Positions 1 to 11,615 of a DNA stretch of 64,000 nt are shown in pieces. The notes beneath the pieces are model-generated. The model searched no databases and was not told the DNA's origin. It worked only from the letters and a program-made list of their open reading frames with translations. Origin of the DNA: Wyeomyia smithii (Eukaryota > Arthropoda > Insecta > Diptera > Culicidae); contig NC_073696.1 of assembly GCF_029784165.1 (NCBI RefSeq), positions 171,234,912 to 171,298,911 on the forward strand, in the 5' to 3' direction. Position 1 is the stretch's first letter. Every line of letters starts with the position of its first letter. The position numbers were made by a program, and so were the translations under genes.

Positions 1-713
1 CGTAGGGAAACCGTGTTCCAGCATGATCTGCCACAGCTCGTTTCTTTTCACTGAGTCGTGTGCCGCCCTGAAGTCCACAAACAGATGGTGAGTCGATAAG
101 TTGTACTCCCGGAACTTATCGAGGATCTGTCGCTGGGTGAAGATTTGATCCGTTGTGGAACGACCCTGTCGAAAACCAGCCTGGTATTCGCCAACAAAGG
201 ATTCCGTTAACGGTCTCAATCTGAAGAACAGGATACGGGAGAGCACTTTATATGCGGAGTTGAGCAACGTTATCCCTCGATAGTTGCCACAATCCAATCG
301 ATGGCCCTTCTTATAGATAGGGCATATGAGGCCTTCCAACCAGTCGTTCGGCACTTGTTCACCCACCCAGATCCTTAGTATTATCTGGTGGATCGCATAG
401 TACAGCCGCTCGCTTCCCGCTTTTAGAAGTTCGGCCGGGATACCGTCGTTCCCAGCGGCCTTGCCGTTTTTCAGCTCAATAATCGCCTTTTTCACCTCCT
501 CCTGTGTTGGTGGCTTCACAGCTTGTTCGTCACTCATAATCGTCATCCTGTTCCTGCTCTGCTCATCCGGCTCCTCACCGTTCAATAGCGCCTGAAAATG
601 CTCCTTCCACCTGGCTGCAACCATCGGTTTATCAGTAAGCAGGTTGCCGTCATTGTCATTACACATGACCGACACAGGGAAATTCCTGCTTCTGACTCTG
701 TTGACAGTTCTAT
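1..713 (-). pseudogene. RTE-type LINE copy A, reverse transcriptase part (cut by window start)
   Basis: Minus-strand coding stays open from about 706 to 1 and matches copies B and C: linker (IELKNGKAAGNDGIPAEL), YRGITLLNSAYKVLSR and the motif-A region, here FRAAHDSV where the other copies have FRAAYDSV. The 3' half of the element lies left of the window. It is interrupted at 714 by a 3.2-kb TIR element; the 7 bases GTTCTAT at 707-713 are the left target duplication. Confidence 0.9.
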
Positions 714-999
714 CAAATATATTGAATACCAATATAGTTCACTTACGTGAAATTATGAAGACAAATTGAAAATGACAGAAGCGTTAGTCACCTTTTCGAC
801 CGCTAGGTGCGCCACTTCTGATTTTGTTCTACACGACATGCGAAATAGAGTAACTTTTGACAATAATATTACCTTAATGGGTACACTGAAAAAAATTCAC
901 ATTTTATTGTGGAGTGGACTCGGCCGAATATTTTATAGTAATAAAGTTCGCCTATGCATAAGGCAATCCATGGGTGGTGTTCCACGGTTTGTACGTTTG

Positions 1000-2170
1000 T
1001 CGACCTCCGACAATATTTTGAGTTGTAAAATGGCGACTTCCGGTGACTGGGAAACTGCCGAAAATGACCAAATACCACCTAATATGGGTATTTTTTTTTA
1101 ACCAGAATGACGCTCAGAGGCCAGAAATTGTCTCGAAATGCCAGTTTGAAATCCAAGATGGCGACTTCCGGTTTTTGAAAAATCAGACAAAATTTTGAAT
1201 TGTAAGATGGTGACTTCCAGTGATTGGAAAAAAGAGGAAATGACCAAATACCACCAATATGGATGTTTCTTTAACTAGAATGACGCTCAGAGGCCTGAAA
1301 TTGTCTCTGAATACCATTTTGAAATCCAAGATGGCGACTTCCGGTTTCTGAGAAACAGCGAGATATGACCGAATACCATCCAATATGGGTATTTCCGAAA
1401 TCGTGATGATGCACTGAAACCACAAATCGACCTCAGACAACATTTTGAGTAGTAAAATGGCGACTTTTGGTGACTGGAAAACTGCCGAAAATGACCCAAA
1501 AACAACCAAATATGGGTGTTTCTTTAACCAGAATGATGCTCAGAGGCCAGAAATTGTCTCCAAATGCAATTTTGAAATCCAATATGGCGACTTCCGGTTC
1601 CTAAACAACAGTGGCAAAGACCAAATAACACTCATTATGGGTATTTCCGGGATTGTTATGATGCACTGAAGCTACAAATCGACCTCAGATAACATTATGA
1701 ATTGTAAAATGACGACTTCCGGTGAATGGGAAACTGCCGAAAATAACCAAATAACACAACATTTTGAATTCTAAGATGGTGACTTCCGGTTTCTGTAGAA
1801 CAGCCGAAAATGACTAAATAACACCTATTATTGGTGTTTCTTAAACCAGAATGACGCTCAGGGGCCAGAAATTGTCTCCAAAAAAAATAGCCTAAAGGGA
1901 CCAAATACCACCCAATATGAGTGTTTCTTTAACCAGAATGATGCATGGAGCTAAAAATTGACCTCAAACACCATTTTGAATTGTAAGATGGCAACTTCTG
2001 GGAAACAGCCGAATACTACTGCATATGAATATTTCCGTAATCGAAATAATGTATAGAAGCCAAGCATTGACCCTGGACACCATATTGAATTCGAAGATGA
2101 CCACTTTCAGTTTCTGGAAAACAACGAAAATAACTGAATACCACCCAATATAAGTGTTTTCGGAATAGAG
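1000..2170. repeat. Higher-order tandem repeat, about 250-bp dimers of about 125-bp monomers
   Basis: The phrase ATGGCGACTTCCGG, or a close variant, recurs near 1029, 1157, 1207, 1329, 1456, 1582, 1709 and 1774. Two monomer types alternate: one followed by 'TGACTGGGAAACTGCCGAAA', the other by 'TTTCTGAAAAACAGC'. Intact dimers repeat about every 250 bp. Shared blocks include GACCAAATACCACC and AATATGGGTGTTTC. The array decays towards 2170. A related single unit in opposite orientation lies at about 30765-30930. Confidence 0.85.
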
Positions 2171-3090
2171 GTGATGTACTAAAGGCAAAAGTCAAGGATG
2201 TTGTCATTCCGATAAAACCAATAATTTCAAACGATATAAACAAACCGCAAGAAATCAATTAATTTGGAATGTTGAAAATTATTGAATTAAACACAAAAAT
2301 AGGCGGGACGAAGTTTGACGGGTCAGCTAGTAAATACATAAATATGCTGGTTAAAGCAAAGCTGCAAGTGATGAATACGAAGATTAGAACTCGAGAGCAA
2401 AAAATTCGGAGGGATAAAAAAAAACAAAAAATACTTTCAACACGAAGAAAACTAAACATTAAATAATAGTTTTTGCGTAACAGTTGTTATCACTAATTAT
2501 GTTTGTTTTGTTAAATATCTTTTATATATAATATAATAAAGCTTTTAAACCAATTACAACATGATATGTATCCATACTTAAATTGTTAAATTGATAGAAC
2601 ATTTAAGTGTTATCTAAGCTAAAAGTTGCACAACAACCTTATACGACTATTGACAACCATTGTGCGGTTTCTCCTTTTATCTTTTTCACGAGGTAATTGA
2701 AATATTCATTTAATTGTACACTTCGTGGCCTGATTATTGAGCTTGAGCTTGACGGCCGCACATTTCGTAGTTGCTTCCCGTGATGGATCTGAGCTAGTGA
2801 AGTTACACAGGGAACCACGTATATAGCAACTTGGGATTAGTTTACCATTTACACGTCGTGGCCTGATTATTTGTATATTTCTTCTTCGTGCCTCGATAAG
2901 CTACATCTATTATATTATCAATATTTAACTCCCGGAATGGCGTTAGTTTCACATACAAGCAATATACGCACGAAATCTGCAACATATTTTTTTCTGTGAA
3001 AGTATGAAATTGAGTCAACTAAATCTAAAATTGAGTAAATTCAGTTTCGTGTGTGAGAATGTCACACGCTCACAGAAATTCAACAACAAT

Positions 3091-3828
3091 GCACAGTGGT
3101 ACAGTGAGGCAATGTAGGCGGACACGAGTTTTTCGATGCGATTTTGTGGTTTTAGAGTAAAATTTTTTTCTAAGAACTTGTTTCTTATATTTAGTCTATT
3201 TTTTGTATGCAAACGAAAATTGGGGTGATCCTGAAATCAACTAAATGAAAAAACTAACTTTTTATTTGCATAAATAAATGTATACATTCATCGGCACAGT
3301 TGTAGATCAACTTATTTTAAGCAACTTTCGGTATTTCTTCACAATATTTATACAATATTTGTTCTATCAAATGATCCAAAAAAATATTATTTATGTTGGC
3401 CCTAAACGGAGACATCAATATATCAAAAGGGCCTATTTTTTAAATAGAAATAGTGAACTCTTCATCTGTATAATATATCGACAATGTTTTTTCGTCAAAA
3501 TTGGCGTATTTTTGATTAAAGTTACCGAAGAAAACTTTGTTTTTAAATTTGAATTGAAAAAATAGAGCGAAAAGACTGTTTTTGGAAACCAAATTGCATG
3601 TCTACAAAAAAGTTTTTTTACAAAGTTACTTAGAATTAGTTGGTCTACAAGTTCGCCAAAGACTGTTTTATTTCGTTGATTTTAGGACCACCCTAATTTT
3701 CATTCGCACATGAATAGAGGACTATGTATAAGAAAAAACTTTTTACAAAAACTATGGCTTTAAACCGCAAACCAAAATCGCAACGAAAAGCCTATGTCCG
3801 CCTAAATTGCCTTACTGTACCACAGTGC
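3091..3828. mobile_element. TIR element inside the 714-3937 element
   Basis: Inverted arms begin GCACAGTGGTACAGTGAGGC (3091) and end with the near-complement at 3828. They continue inwards for more than 60 bp with mismatches (TGTAGGCGGACA / TGTCCGCCTAAA). The flanks show a possible 3-bp duplication AAT. There is no transposase frame in the 738 bp. Superfamily not assigned. Confidence 0.65.
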
Positions 3829-3937
3829 AATGAGTTTAGTTACCTTTTTCACCACAAGAGGGGGTGTTCCCTGTTTGTCTTCACGGGAATATATGGGAAA
3901 TTCGAGAGTTAACTATATTGTTATTTTAAGATATTTG

Positions 3938-4736
3938 GTTCTATAGAATCTCCGCACGTCGTTCTGAGCATAGCTGTCCTCTGCGCTGGCGAGCACCTGC
4001 TCCTCGTACTCGCGCTTCTTCCGACGGTGGGTTCTATTTTCGGCAGCTCTTGCCACCCTGTACCTCTCTCTGTTCTGACGCGTAGCCGCAGTAAGCATGC
4101 GGCTCCTGCCACGGTTCTTCTCATCTGTCGCTCTCTGGCACTCGGCATCGAACCAGCTATTAGGCTGTCTTCCACGCGTCGAACCTACCACCTTTCTCGC
4201 AGTCGTTTCGATGGCGCCGTGGATACTGCTCCACAGTCCATTTATGTTTTCCACTCCTTCCTCCTGCTGCTCTGTGATCCGTTGATCCAGCTCTCTGGCG
4301 TACTCTGCTGCCACGCCATCAGCTTTCAACCGCTGAATATAGAAACGCGTCGTCCTCTCTGTGCACGTTCGACAACCGTGCGCGGATCTTACAAACGACG
4401 AGATAATGGTCAGAGTCAATGTTTGGTCCCCGAAAAGACCTAACATCAGTAACATCCGAAAAGTGCCGACCGTCAATCAGTACGTGATCGATCTGGGAGC
4501 AGGCTTCTTCATTTGGATGCCTCCAGGTGTGTTTCCGAATATTCAAACGTGGAAAATAGGAGCTACATATGGCCATTCTTCTGGCCGCGGCAAAGTTTAT
4601 CAGCCTCAGGCCGTTTTCATTGGTTGACGCGTGGAGGCTATGCCTTCCAATGACCGGGAGAATTCCTCCCTCCCAACCTGTGCGTTTGCGTCTCCGATGA
4701 CGACTTTTACGTCGTGTTTTGGGCACTCGTCATAGA
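3938..4736 (-). pseudogene. RTE-type LINE copy A, endonuclease C-terminus and linker part
   Basis: It continues copy A after the 3.2-kb insertion. Minus-strand frames give the end of the apurinic-type endonuclease (SQIDHVLIDGRHF, DSDHYLVVCKIRA, the SDH active-site motif) and the linker (FYIQRLKADGVAAEYAREL). The frames are offset near 4320-4480, so the copy is frameshifted, and 'GREEFF' is degraded at about 4665-4680. ATAGA at 4732-4736 is the left target duplication of the gypsy insertion. Confidence 0.88.
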
Positions 4737-4850
4737 TGTAAGCTATTCGTGAGTAAATCTAATGATGTATTTCCAAAGTATCTGTATGTTAAGGTAGTAC
4801 AAAGTAATAACAAATCAAAGGTTGTAGATGAAGGTTACACATATGTTACA
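4737..4850 (-). repeat. 3' LTR of the gypsy element (114 bp)
   Basis: Starts TGTAAGCTATTCGTGAGT and ends CACATATGTTACA on the + strand. It is nearly identical to 8883-9022 apart from a duplication in that copy and a base change or so. Confidence 0.95.
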
Positions 4851-4861
4851 TCTTCCGTTTT

Positions 4862-7704
4862 TTAATAATATTCAAAATCACTGAATTTCTTTGCCTTTAC
4901 TGTGGGTCCAAAACGGGTTACCGTACCACCGACGTTGTCGGTTATCGTTGCCGCTGTTTCCAGTGGGTTGATGCTAGTTTCCTCAGTTGGTGCCGCTTCG
5001 TTCCGGTTACCATCTGGTACTTCAGCCACTAGTGTAGTTTCTTCTTGTTGTTTTCCATGTAGCTTGCGCAAATGATATGCATTTCTTCGTACTATTCTAT
5101 GACCGTCCGACACTAGGTATGAACGGTCTTCGCACAGCTGCTTCGTAACGGTTCCTGGCGTCCATTTTTGAGAATCACGATCTTGTATGAGTATTTGCTC
5201 CTGTTCGACAAACAGAGGCGGCTCCTTTGCTCCTCTATCAGCGTAGTTCTTTTGAGTTTCACGTTCTCGCTCTAGGAGTTGTTGAACATTTATCGCTACT
5301 CTAGGCTTCAAAGCTTCCAACGTCATGGGCATATTCGATCGTACCAACCGTCCCATTAATCTTTCGTTGGGAGATGGTATGCAGCTACTACGAGGTGTGT
5401 TGCGCATATGGAGTAGAGCCAAACGTACGTCAGATTGATCCTTGTTACATTTTTTCAACATTGCTTTGGCCACTTAGACGTATCGCTCTGCTAATCCATT
5501 TGCTCTAGGAAAATGAGGACTCGATGTTTGGTGGTCGAATTCCCAGTTACGACAAAATGCACGAAATTCCTTGCAAGCGTACTGAGGGCCATTATCAGTC
5601 TCTAAAACTTGAGGAACACCATGTACCGAGAACCACTCTTTCAGCTGCTCGATAACGTACCTTGATGTGGTTTCGGGTAGCTGTTTTATGTCGAAATAAC
5701 CCGAATGGCTGTCAACCAGTAGTAGGTACTCCTTTCCTCTAAAATGAAAAAGGTCTGACGCGACTCTCTCAAATGGTAGCCCAGGGATGTCCTTTAGAAG
5801 AAGTATTGTGTGTGCTTAGTATTGTTTCGCTGATGCCGTTGACAAATTGCACAAGCTTCTACCATTTCTTGGATGTCTTTTGCCATACCTATCCAAAATA
5901 AGATTTGTTTCGCTCTACGAATACAGCTCTGGATCTCTGAGTGTCCACTGTGAACTTTTGCTAGCATGTCCTTTCTCAAAGATTGTGGGATGAGCACTTG
6001 ATTCGATTTGAATACCAGCCCATCGTAGACCGCCATCTCGTCGCGAAAGCACCAATACTTCCTCAATTCCGGTAGCAATTCATCTCTCGTTTCCGGCCAG
6101 CCTTGCATCACAGTTGCCTTCAAGGATCGTATCTCTAAATCTGCTTCGGAGTGTTGCCTTAGCTCCTTGCTAGCGGTTTTGGTCATCTGCAATACGACGT
6201 GTACTTCTAAGTGCTCTTCTTTATTATCGTTTGGAATGTTATCGACATCACGGCTCAATATGTCAGGTATCGGAATGTTTGTTCCCTTAACGTAAATAAC
6301 TTAGGGGTTATACTGAGACACTTCTAATCTGATTCTACGCAACCTGGGGGGAGCTCGATCAAGCGGTTTTCGAAATATTGATTCCAACGGCTTATGGTCC
6401 GTTTCGACCGTCAATTTTTTACCGTAGATCTATTGGTGGAATTTTTGCAAGCAAACCGTATGGCGGTTGCCTCCTTCTCAATTTGCGGATAATTCTTCTC
6501 GGAAGGTGTTAACGCCTTGGATGCATATGCTATCGGATGACCATCTTGTAGTAAAACGGCACCCAGAGCATGTGAACTTGCATCCACTGAAAGTGTTACT
6601 GGGTCATTCACATCGTAGTACTTAAGTACTGGAGGTGATTGCATAAGGGATTTGATCTTCTGAAATGACTCTTCTTGCTCATAACCCCATTCCCATTCTG
6701 CATCCTTGGCGAGAAGCCTTCTTAACGGAACGGTGACTGTTGATAAATTTGGAACGAATTTACTTAGATATGTTATCATGCCCAATGCCCTTTGCAGTTG
6801 AGCCTTATTCGTAGGTGTTTTGAGTTTAATAATAGCTGTAAGTTTTTCAGGATCTGCTTCTAGACCACCGGTCGTTACTAGATGGCCCAGAAATTTCACA
6901 CTAGTTTGGTTGAACAAACATTTCTACTTGTTCAGTTTCAACCCGCAATCGTTTGACCACGAGTTCCGTAATTTTGGACAGTTTTTCTAAGCTTTCAGCA
7001 TGAATTAGAATATCATCCATTGAAAATTCCACGCTTTCAATGCCTTCTAGTGTATCACACATAAATTTTTGAAATACCTCTGGGGCTGAGGCGAGTCCGA
7101 AAGGTAACCGCTTGCAAGCGTATCTTCCCCAAGGAGTGCCAAAAGTTAAAAATTTTGACGTTCTTTCTGTGACCCTTATTTGCCAAAACCCCTTCTTGCA
7201 ATCGAGAATCGTGAAAAACCTTGAGTTTTTTAAACGGGCTGCTATTTCTTCAATTGTTGTGAGCGGATGATGTCATCTTAACAAATTTTGATTTACCTGT
7301 GATGGGTCGATGCAGATGCGCAACTTTTCCTTTCGTTTAACCAACACCATTGCGCTAACTACCGGTGTCGGTACGTGAATCTTCTCTATAACTCCAAGCC
7401 GCTCCATAGAATCCAACTCCTTTTTTACTACTGTTCTGATGCTGTGTGGAACGTGGCGCGCTGGTCTTGTTTCCCACTGAGGATTCGGGATCAAGTCTAT
7501 GTCGTACACATAATTCTGCACACAGCCAAGTCCATCATATAATATATTGTCCGATATTTGAACAGTATCCACTCGCGCTATCAGCCGTTGAGCAATACAA
7601 GTTTCTCTTCCAAGCAGTGGCACTACTGATTCTTCAACCACTTTGAACGTTACACTGCTTGATTTGTGCTTGATTTTGCACACTGGGTTAATTTCACCGA
7701 GCAC
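4862..7704 (-). pseudogene. gypsy pol pseudogene (RT, RNase H, integrase)
   Basis: Frames in order on the minus strand: RT N-terminus (7273-7704: PHSIRTVVKKELDSMERLGV, then VLVKRKEKLRICIDPSQVNQ), RT palm with the catalytic block read as SMDDILIHAE near 7000-7025, thumb and RNase H (6411-6917: PVTLSVDASSHALGAVLLQD), integrase zinc-binding region (5794-6258: HSGHSEIQ..CAICQRHQ) and core/C-terminus (4862-5790). Stops or shifts separate all of these pieces. The protease sits just upstream with LDSGAHFNVVPL near 7800-7830. It belongs to the Ty3/gypsy family. Confidence 0.9.
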
Positions 7705-7858
7705 TTTCAGTTTATGGTTTGAGAACGAAATCAGCCATTTAGTTTTGGAAGGTCGTAGGTTAATCGCTAGCTGGTTAACTAGTCACAAAGGAACTACGTT
7801 AAAGTGCGCGCCTGAGTCTAATTTGACAGAAAACTTTTTGTTGTTTACTTCGATGATT

Positions 7859-8699
7859 TCAAACCAGTCCGTTTCCTTTGTTTGAACTCTCCACTGAACC
7901 GATGAACAGTTCTTCCGCGTCATCTTGGTCAGAATCACTTTTTATTGTTGCAGCCACCGTATGTACACTCTTTGACCTACATACTGGAGCAAAATGATTG
8001 GTCAAATGACACTTCTGGCATACTTTGCCAAAAGCCGGACACGATCGCTTAGTATGCCTTCTCCCGCATTTATTGCATTGAAAAATATCATTTTTTTCTT
8101 CGGATCGGTCAATGGCTGTTTTTTTCTTCACCGTTTTCACGATGTCTACTTTTATTTCACCAGATAATGCTTTGGTTTGCATTGTCGTCAACTCAAAACT
8201 GCGACACAACTCGATAGTTTTCCGAATGTCAGCTCATCATTCAATAACTGCGGTATTAAATTTTTATATTTGGTTCCAATAATGATTCGGTCTTTCACGA
8301 GAGAACCGTGGAGAACACTGAATGAGCAATTTTTTGCTTGCTCTTTTACCCGAGTACCAAAACTGTCGAACTGTTCATCTTCCTGCTGAACAATTTGGTT
8401 GAAGTTATACCGTTCAAACGTAATACACGACCTTGGAGTGAAATACTCTTCGAATTTTCTTCTGATAATTTCAATATTTGTCTCCTCTTCGGGGCGCAAC
8501 CCGAACGTATCGTAAATTCGCACACAATCTTCTCCTATGGCGCTCATGAAAGTAGCTGCCTGCACTTCTGCCGGTTATCCGACAGCTGCGTTGCCGTTGC
8601 AAACCACGAATATTGCCGAATCCAGCTTTTCCATTGCGCTGCCATGTTGTCTCCCAACACAATCGGCTTTGGCGGCTTCAATCCTGCTGACGACGCCAT
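7859..8699 (-). pseudogene. gypsy gag pseudogene with two zinc knuckles
   Basis: A start at 8699 gives MASSAGLKPPKPIVLGDN, then a +/-1 shift near 8570 moves into the frame at 8188-8565 (RRKFEEYFTPRSCITFERYN). The C-terminal piece (7859-8209) has two knuckles, CNKCGRRHTKRSC and CQKCHLTNHFAPVC. Gag packages element RNA. At least two frame breaks make it non-functional. Confidence 0.85.
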
Positions 8700-8882
8700 T
8701 TTATCGGATTACTTGTGAAACCGATTTATATTTTACGGAATCAGTAGTATTTTCACCGAAAATTCTCCTTGCACCGGCCAAAAGGCCATCATTCTTTCAC
8801 TTGAATTAAGTTTCGACTGGTCACGATCGGTTTATACGGTAGATTTCTATTAAATATTAGAGACGTGGTTCTTCTGTCACCA

Positions 8883-9022
8883 TGTAAGCTATTCGTGAGT
8901 GAATCTAATGATGTATTTCCAAAGTATCTGTATGTTAAGGTAGTACAAAGTAATAACAAATCAAAGGTTGTAGATGAAGGTTACACATATGTTACACATA
9001 TGAAGGTTACACATATGTTACA
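8883..9022 (-). repeat. 5' LTR of the gypsy element (140 bp, with internal duplication)
   Basis: Same sequence as the other LTR, but the final block ATGAAGGTTACACATATG is repeated, adding about 26 bp immediately before the ATAGA duplication. Confidence 0.93.
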
Positions 9023-9834
9023 ATAGATTCGCTCAAGCTTGTCATAGAACGCATCTTTGGCTTCATCGGATTTGTCGTTTGTCGGTGCGTAGGTGTTGAT
9101 TAAACTGTAGTTGAAGAATTTGCCCTTAATCCTCAACACGCATATACGGTCATCTACGGGCCTCCCCCGGATGACTCTTGTTTTCTGATTTCCCGTTCCG
9201 CTGCTTTGCCGCCACTGTAGTAGATGTGGTACTTGAAAGAAGTGCGTGCAATAGGGTCTACTGCACGGAATTCCCTTTCTCCGGAATTCGGCCACCGAAC
9301 CTCCTGAATCGCTGCGATTTCGACTCCCTGCCGCTGTAGTTCTCGAGCAAGCAAGCCAGCCCGCGCCGGTTCATTGAGAGATCGGACGTTCCAAGTACCC
9401 AATTTCCAATCGTTTACCTTAATCTTTTTCCGTGTTCGTAGCCTAGGTCTTTGCCGATTGATCCGTTCCGTATTTTTAAATTCGTTGTTCGTGGTTGATG
9501 AAAGGTTTCGGTATGCTACCTTACCAGGGTCGCGATACCTACATCGTGCTGATGGGGCTGCCATCTTAGGTGTAGCTGGCGGAATACAGCATTCCATAAT
9601 TCAGCCGCCCGCTCCGGGTCAGACGCTGTTGTACGCCGCCCCTATGGGGATACAGCCGCGTACGCCCTTCCCAGTTACCATACGACCATAGTTTCCACCG
9701 GGGTTGGTTACCCGATCTCCGCTAAGGTTACTCGTATTCCGGCCGGCACCACATGGAGGTTGGGATAGGAGTTGCTGGACAGAGGTGAATGGCCACATTA
9801 GGGTCTCAAGTTACACGTGTCCAGCCATTTGCCA
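9023..9834 (-). pseudogene. RTE-type LINE copy A, 5' end and endonuclease N-terminus
   Basis: The minus-strand start ATG is at 9597, preceded in frame by TGA (TGA-ATT-ATG), which supports it. It reads KLGTWNVRSLNEPARAGLL and VEIAAIQEVRWPNSGEREF, the Asn and Glu motifs of the endonuclease. A shift follows near 9160 and a small deletion removes part of the sequence found in other copies. The element 5' end is GGCAAATGGCTGGACACGTG (complement of about 9815-9834), shared by copies B and C. Confidence 0.9.
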
Positions 9835-9980
9835 GTTATATATAGGTACTCTAATAAAAAGCATTTAAAACATTCAAGTATTTTCCGAGTGAATGGCATC
9901 ACTTATGAAAAAAAAAACAGGGATCATCGAGGTGGGTGAGGAAAAAGAGTAAGAAGCCAGATGTCTTCCCTTAGGTCTTG

Positions 9981-10028
9981 AGCCTGTAGTACACTCTTTG
10001 TCTAATGGTCAAATATGTACTACAGGCT
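9981..10028. mobile_element. Short internally deleted MITE derivative
   Basis: A 48-bp palindrome-ended fragment: AGCCTGTAGTAC at 9981 and GTACTACAGGCT ending 10028. It has the same ends as the neighbouring 178-bp MITE. Confidence 0.6.
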
Positions 10029-10045
10029 TTATGTATGTAGTGTTA

Positions 10046-10223
10046 AGCCTGTAGTACACTCTTTGTCTAATGGTCAAATATTTGACCTTCTGACATAATG
10101 CTCAAATTTATGTTAAATGCCATGTTAAAATTGGAGAGTGACAAATAATTATCTTTGACCAAATTTTTATCTGTCAAAAAGTGACAAATATTTGACGCTC
10201 GGTCAAAGAGTGTACTACAGGCT
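10046..10223. mobile_element. 178-bp MITE, TTA target duplication
   Basis: Inverted ends AGCCTGTAGTACACTCTTTG / CAAAGAGTGTACTACAGGCT. Flanked by TTA at 10043-10045 and 10224-10226, the hallmark of PIF/Harbinger-type insertion. The interior repeats the word AAATATTTGAC in inverted form. No coding. Confidence 0.8.
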
Positions 10224-10226
10224 TTA

Positions 10227-10753
10227 TACCCCGTTCACACTACACCGCATATCACCTGATATCAGGCGATTCGTGCTATCGAGGCCATATATATCACCAT
10301 CCATATTACCTGATATCCCATACAATCGAGCTGTCAACGGATATCACCTCGGCTACATGCTATCGCGGATATCATGTTCGAAAACCAATAATAACCACAT
10401 TTCAAGCAGTTGGCAAAACGGCCAACAGACATTTGACACAACCCTACAAATTTCGAACTTCGCGTTGCATGCGAGAAAAAAGGAAGGAAATATTTTTACT
10501 ATTTTCATCACGCACATGTTGACAATTGCATATGAGAGTTCGCGTTGGTGCGAGCCAACTCGCTGACATTTCTATCCTAATTTCATTGCTCTTGTTGTCT
10601 TGTTTTAGCTTTGACCTGTTTTTGTTTTTTTCTCTTTCCAATTTCCAAAGCAAATGTCAATACATATCAGCTCACTCTAATGTGAACGCTCGAGTTGATA
10701 TCCGATATCATCTGGCGATATCAGGTGATATCCGGCGTAGTCTAAACAAGGCA
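10227..10753. mobile_element. 527-bp PIF/Harbinger-like MITE
   Basis: Ends TACCCCGTTCACACTACACC and the imperfect complement of TGCCTTGTTTAGACTACGCC. Flanked by TTA (10224-10226, shared with the previous MITE, and 10754-10756). Several GATATCACCTGATATC-type blocks lie near both ends. The frame across it is not a recognised protein. Confidence 0.75.
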
Positions 10754-10756
10754 TTA

Positions 10757-11205
10757 CACTGCGTGAGGCCACCATGCGGGGGGGGGGGGGGTGGGTGGTT
10801 TATTGACACGCTTACTCTGGGATACTCAGCGGCTGAGTTGAATTTTAATCATTTTTTTCAGTTGTTCGAAGACGTCAAAAAATGAGTAGAATTAAATTTA
10901 TCATGACGGCAAAATTACTTAAAATTGGGTAACTGGTGCTTGCGTGTTGTTTTTGTTATATTTTTTTTCTGCAATTAAAAGCAAACAGCTAACCAAGAAA
11001 ACCGTCTAAAAAAAGGAGGAAACAGAAAGGTTTGAAATTAGTTGTTATCGGTAGGTAATTCATAATTTGAAATAATTGACTGCAACCAATACCAATTTTC
11101 CTTTTTCACCAGGACTCGTTGGTTGGATATACGGCGTGTAAATTCAAAGATCTCCCGTGTCCCGGCGAACAAAGGTAAATTTCTTGAAATGAGCCTTTTT
11201 TGAAA
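10757..11205. other. Non-coding stretch between elements
   Basis: No supported gene. It holds a G homopolymer run (about 10778-10791) and AT-rich DNA up to the target duplication of RTE copy B. Confidence 0.6.
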
Positions 11206-11615
11206 TAAAATTCATTACTTTACTTTACTTACTTTTTTGGCTAACGGACCGTTCACCGGTCTAGGGCCGAACGAATTAGAGATGTCCAGCTTCTTCTGTC
11301 TTGGGCAGCCGTTCTCCAGTCTCCCCGTACACCAGCAGATCGTGCATCTTCTTCCACCGCGCACATCCACCGCGTGCGAGGCCTACCACGGAGTCGACGG
11401 CCTCTTCCTGGTTCTCTACTGAAGATAGTTTTGGCGGCTCTCTCGTCAGGCATCCTGGCTACGTGTCCAGCCCACTGAAGCCTGCCCCGCTGTATTACCT
11501 TCACTATATCAGCATGTTTGTATACCTGGTACAACTCGTGATTCATGCGTCTGCGCCACACTCCACCTTCCAATTTACCGCCAAGTATCGATCGCAGAAC
11601 TTTACGCTCGAAAAC

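Larger units (their letters stand above)
714..3937. mobile_element. 3.2-kb TIR DNA element inserted in RTE copy A, no transposase seen
   Basis: The RTE sequence stops at 713 and resumes at 3938 with GTTCTAT repeated (707-713 and 3938-3944), a 7-bp target-site duplication. The ends are imperfect inverted repeats of about 29 bp: CAAATATATTG..CCAATATAGTT on the left, and its complement with a few changes and one indel on the right (3908-3937). The interior has a tandem array (about 1000-2170), AT-rich DNA and a nested inverted-repeat element (3091-3828). No long transposase frame is visible, so it is non-autonomous. A 7-8 bp duplication would suit the P superfamily, but the ends alone do not settle it. 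Confidence 0.8.
4737..9022 (-). mobile_element. Ty3/gypsy LTR retrotransposon inserted in RTE copy A
   Basis: A 4286-bp element bounded by two TG..CA LTRs and flanked by the 5-bp duplication ATAGA (4732-4736 and 9023-9027). Reading on the minus strand, the 5' LTR is at 8883-9022, followed by a possible primer-binding start TGGTGACAGAAG, gag with two zinc knuckles, a protease, RT, RNase H and integrase. A purine tract AAAAAACGGAAGA abuts the 3' LTR (4737-4850). gag and pol carry several frameshifts and stops, so it is inactive. The order PR-RT-RH-IN marks Ty3/gypsy. Confidence 0.95.

Noticed and set aside
2650..2850. tRNA-like or SINE-like sequence with TGAGCTTGAGCTTGAC
   Set aside because: No A/B box pair or cloverleaf could be made out. 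The phrase is a common dispersed repeat end.
10740..10890. Possible homology between this stretch and 18300-18420 (G-rich run plus CTCAG/GCATTACA words)
   Set aside because: Shared words are short and not colinear by eye. A pairwise alignment would be needed to claim a common element.
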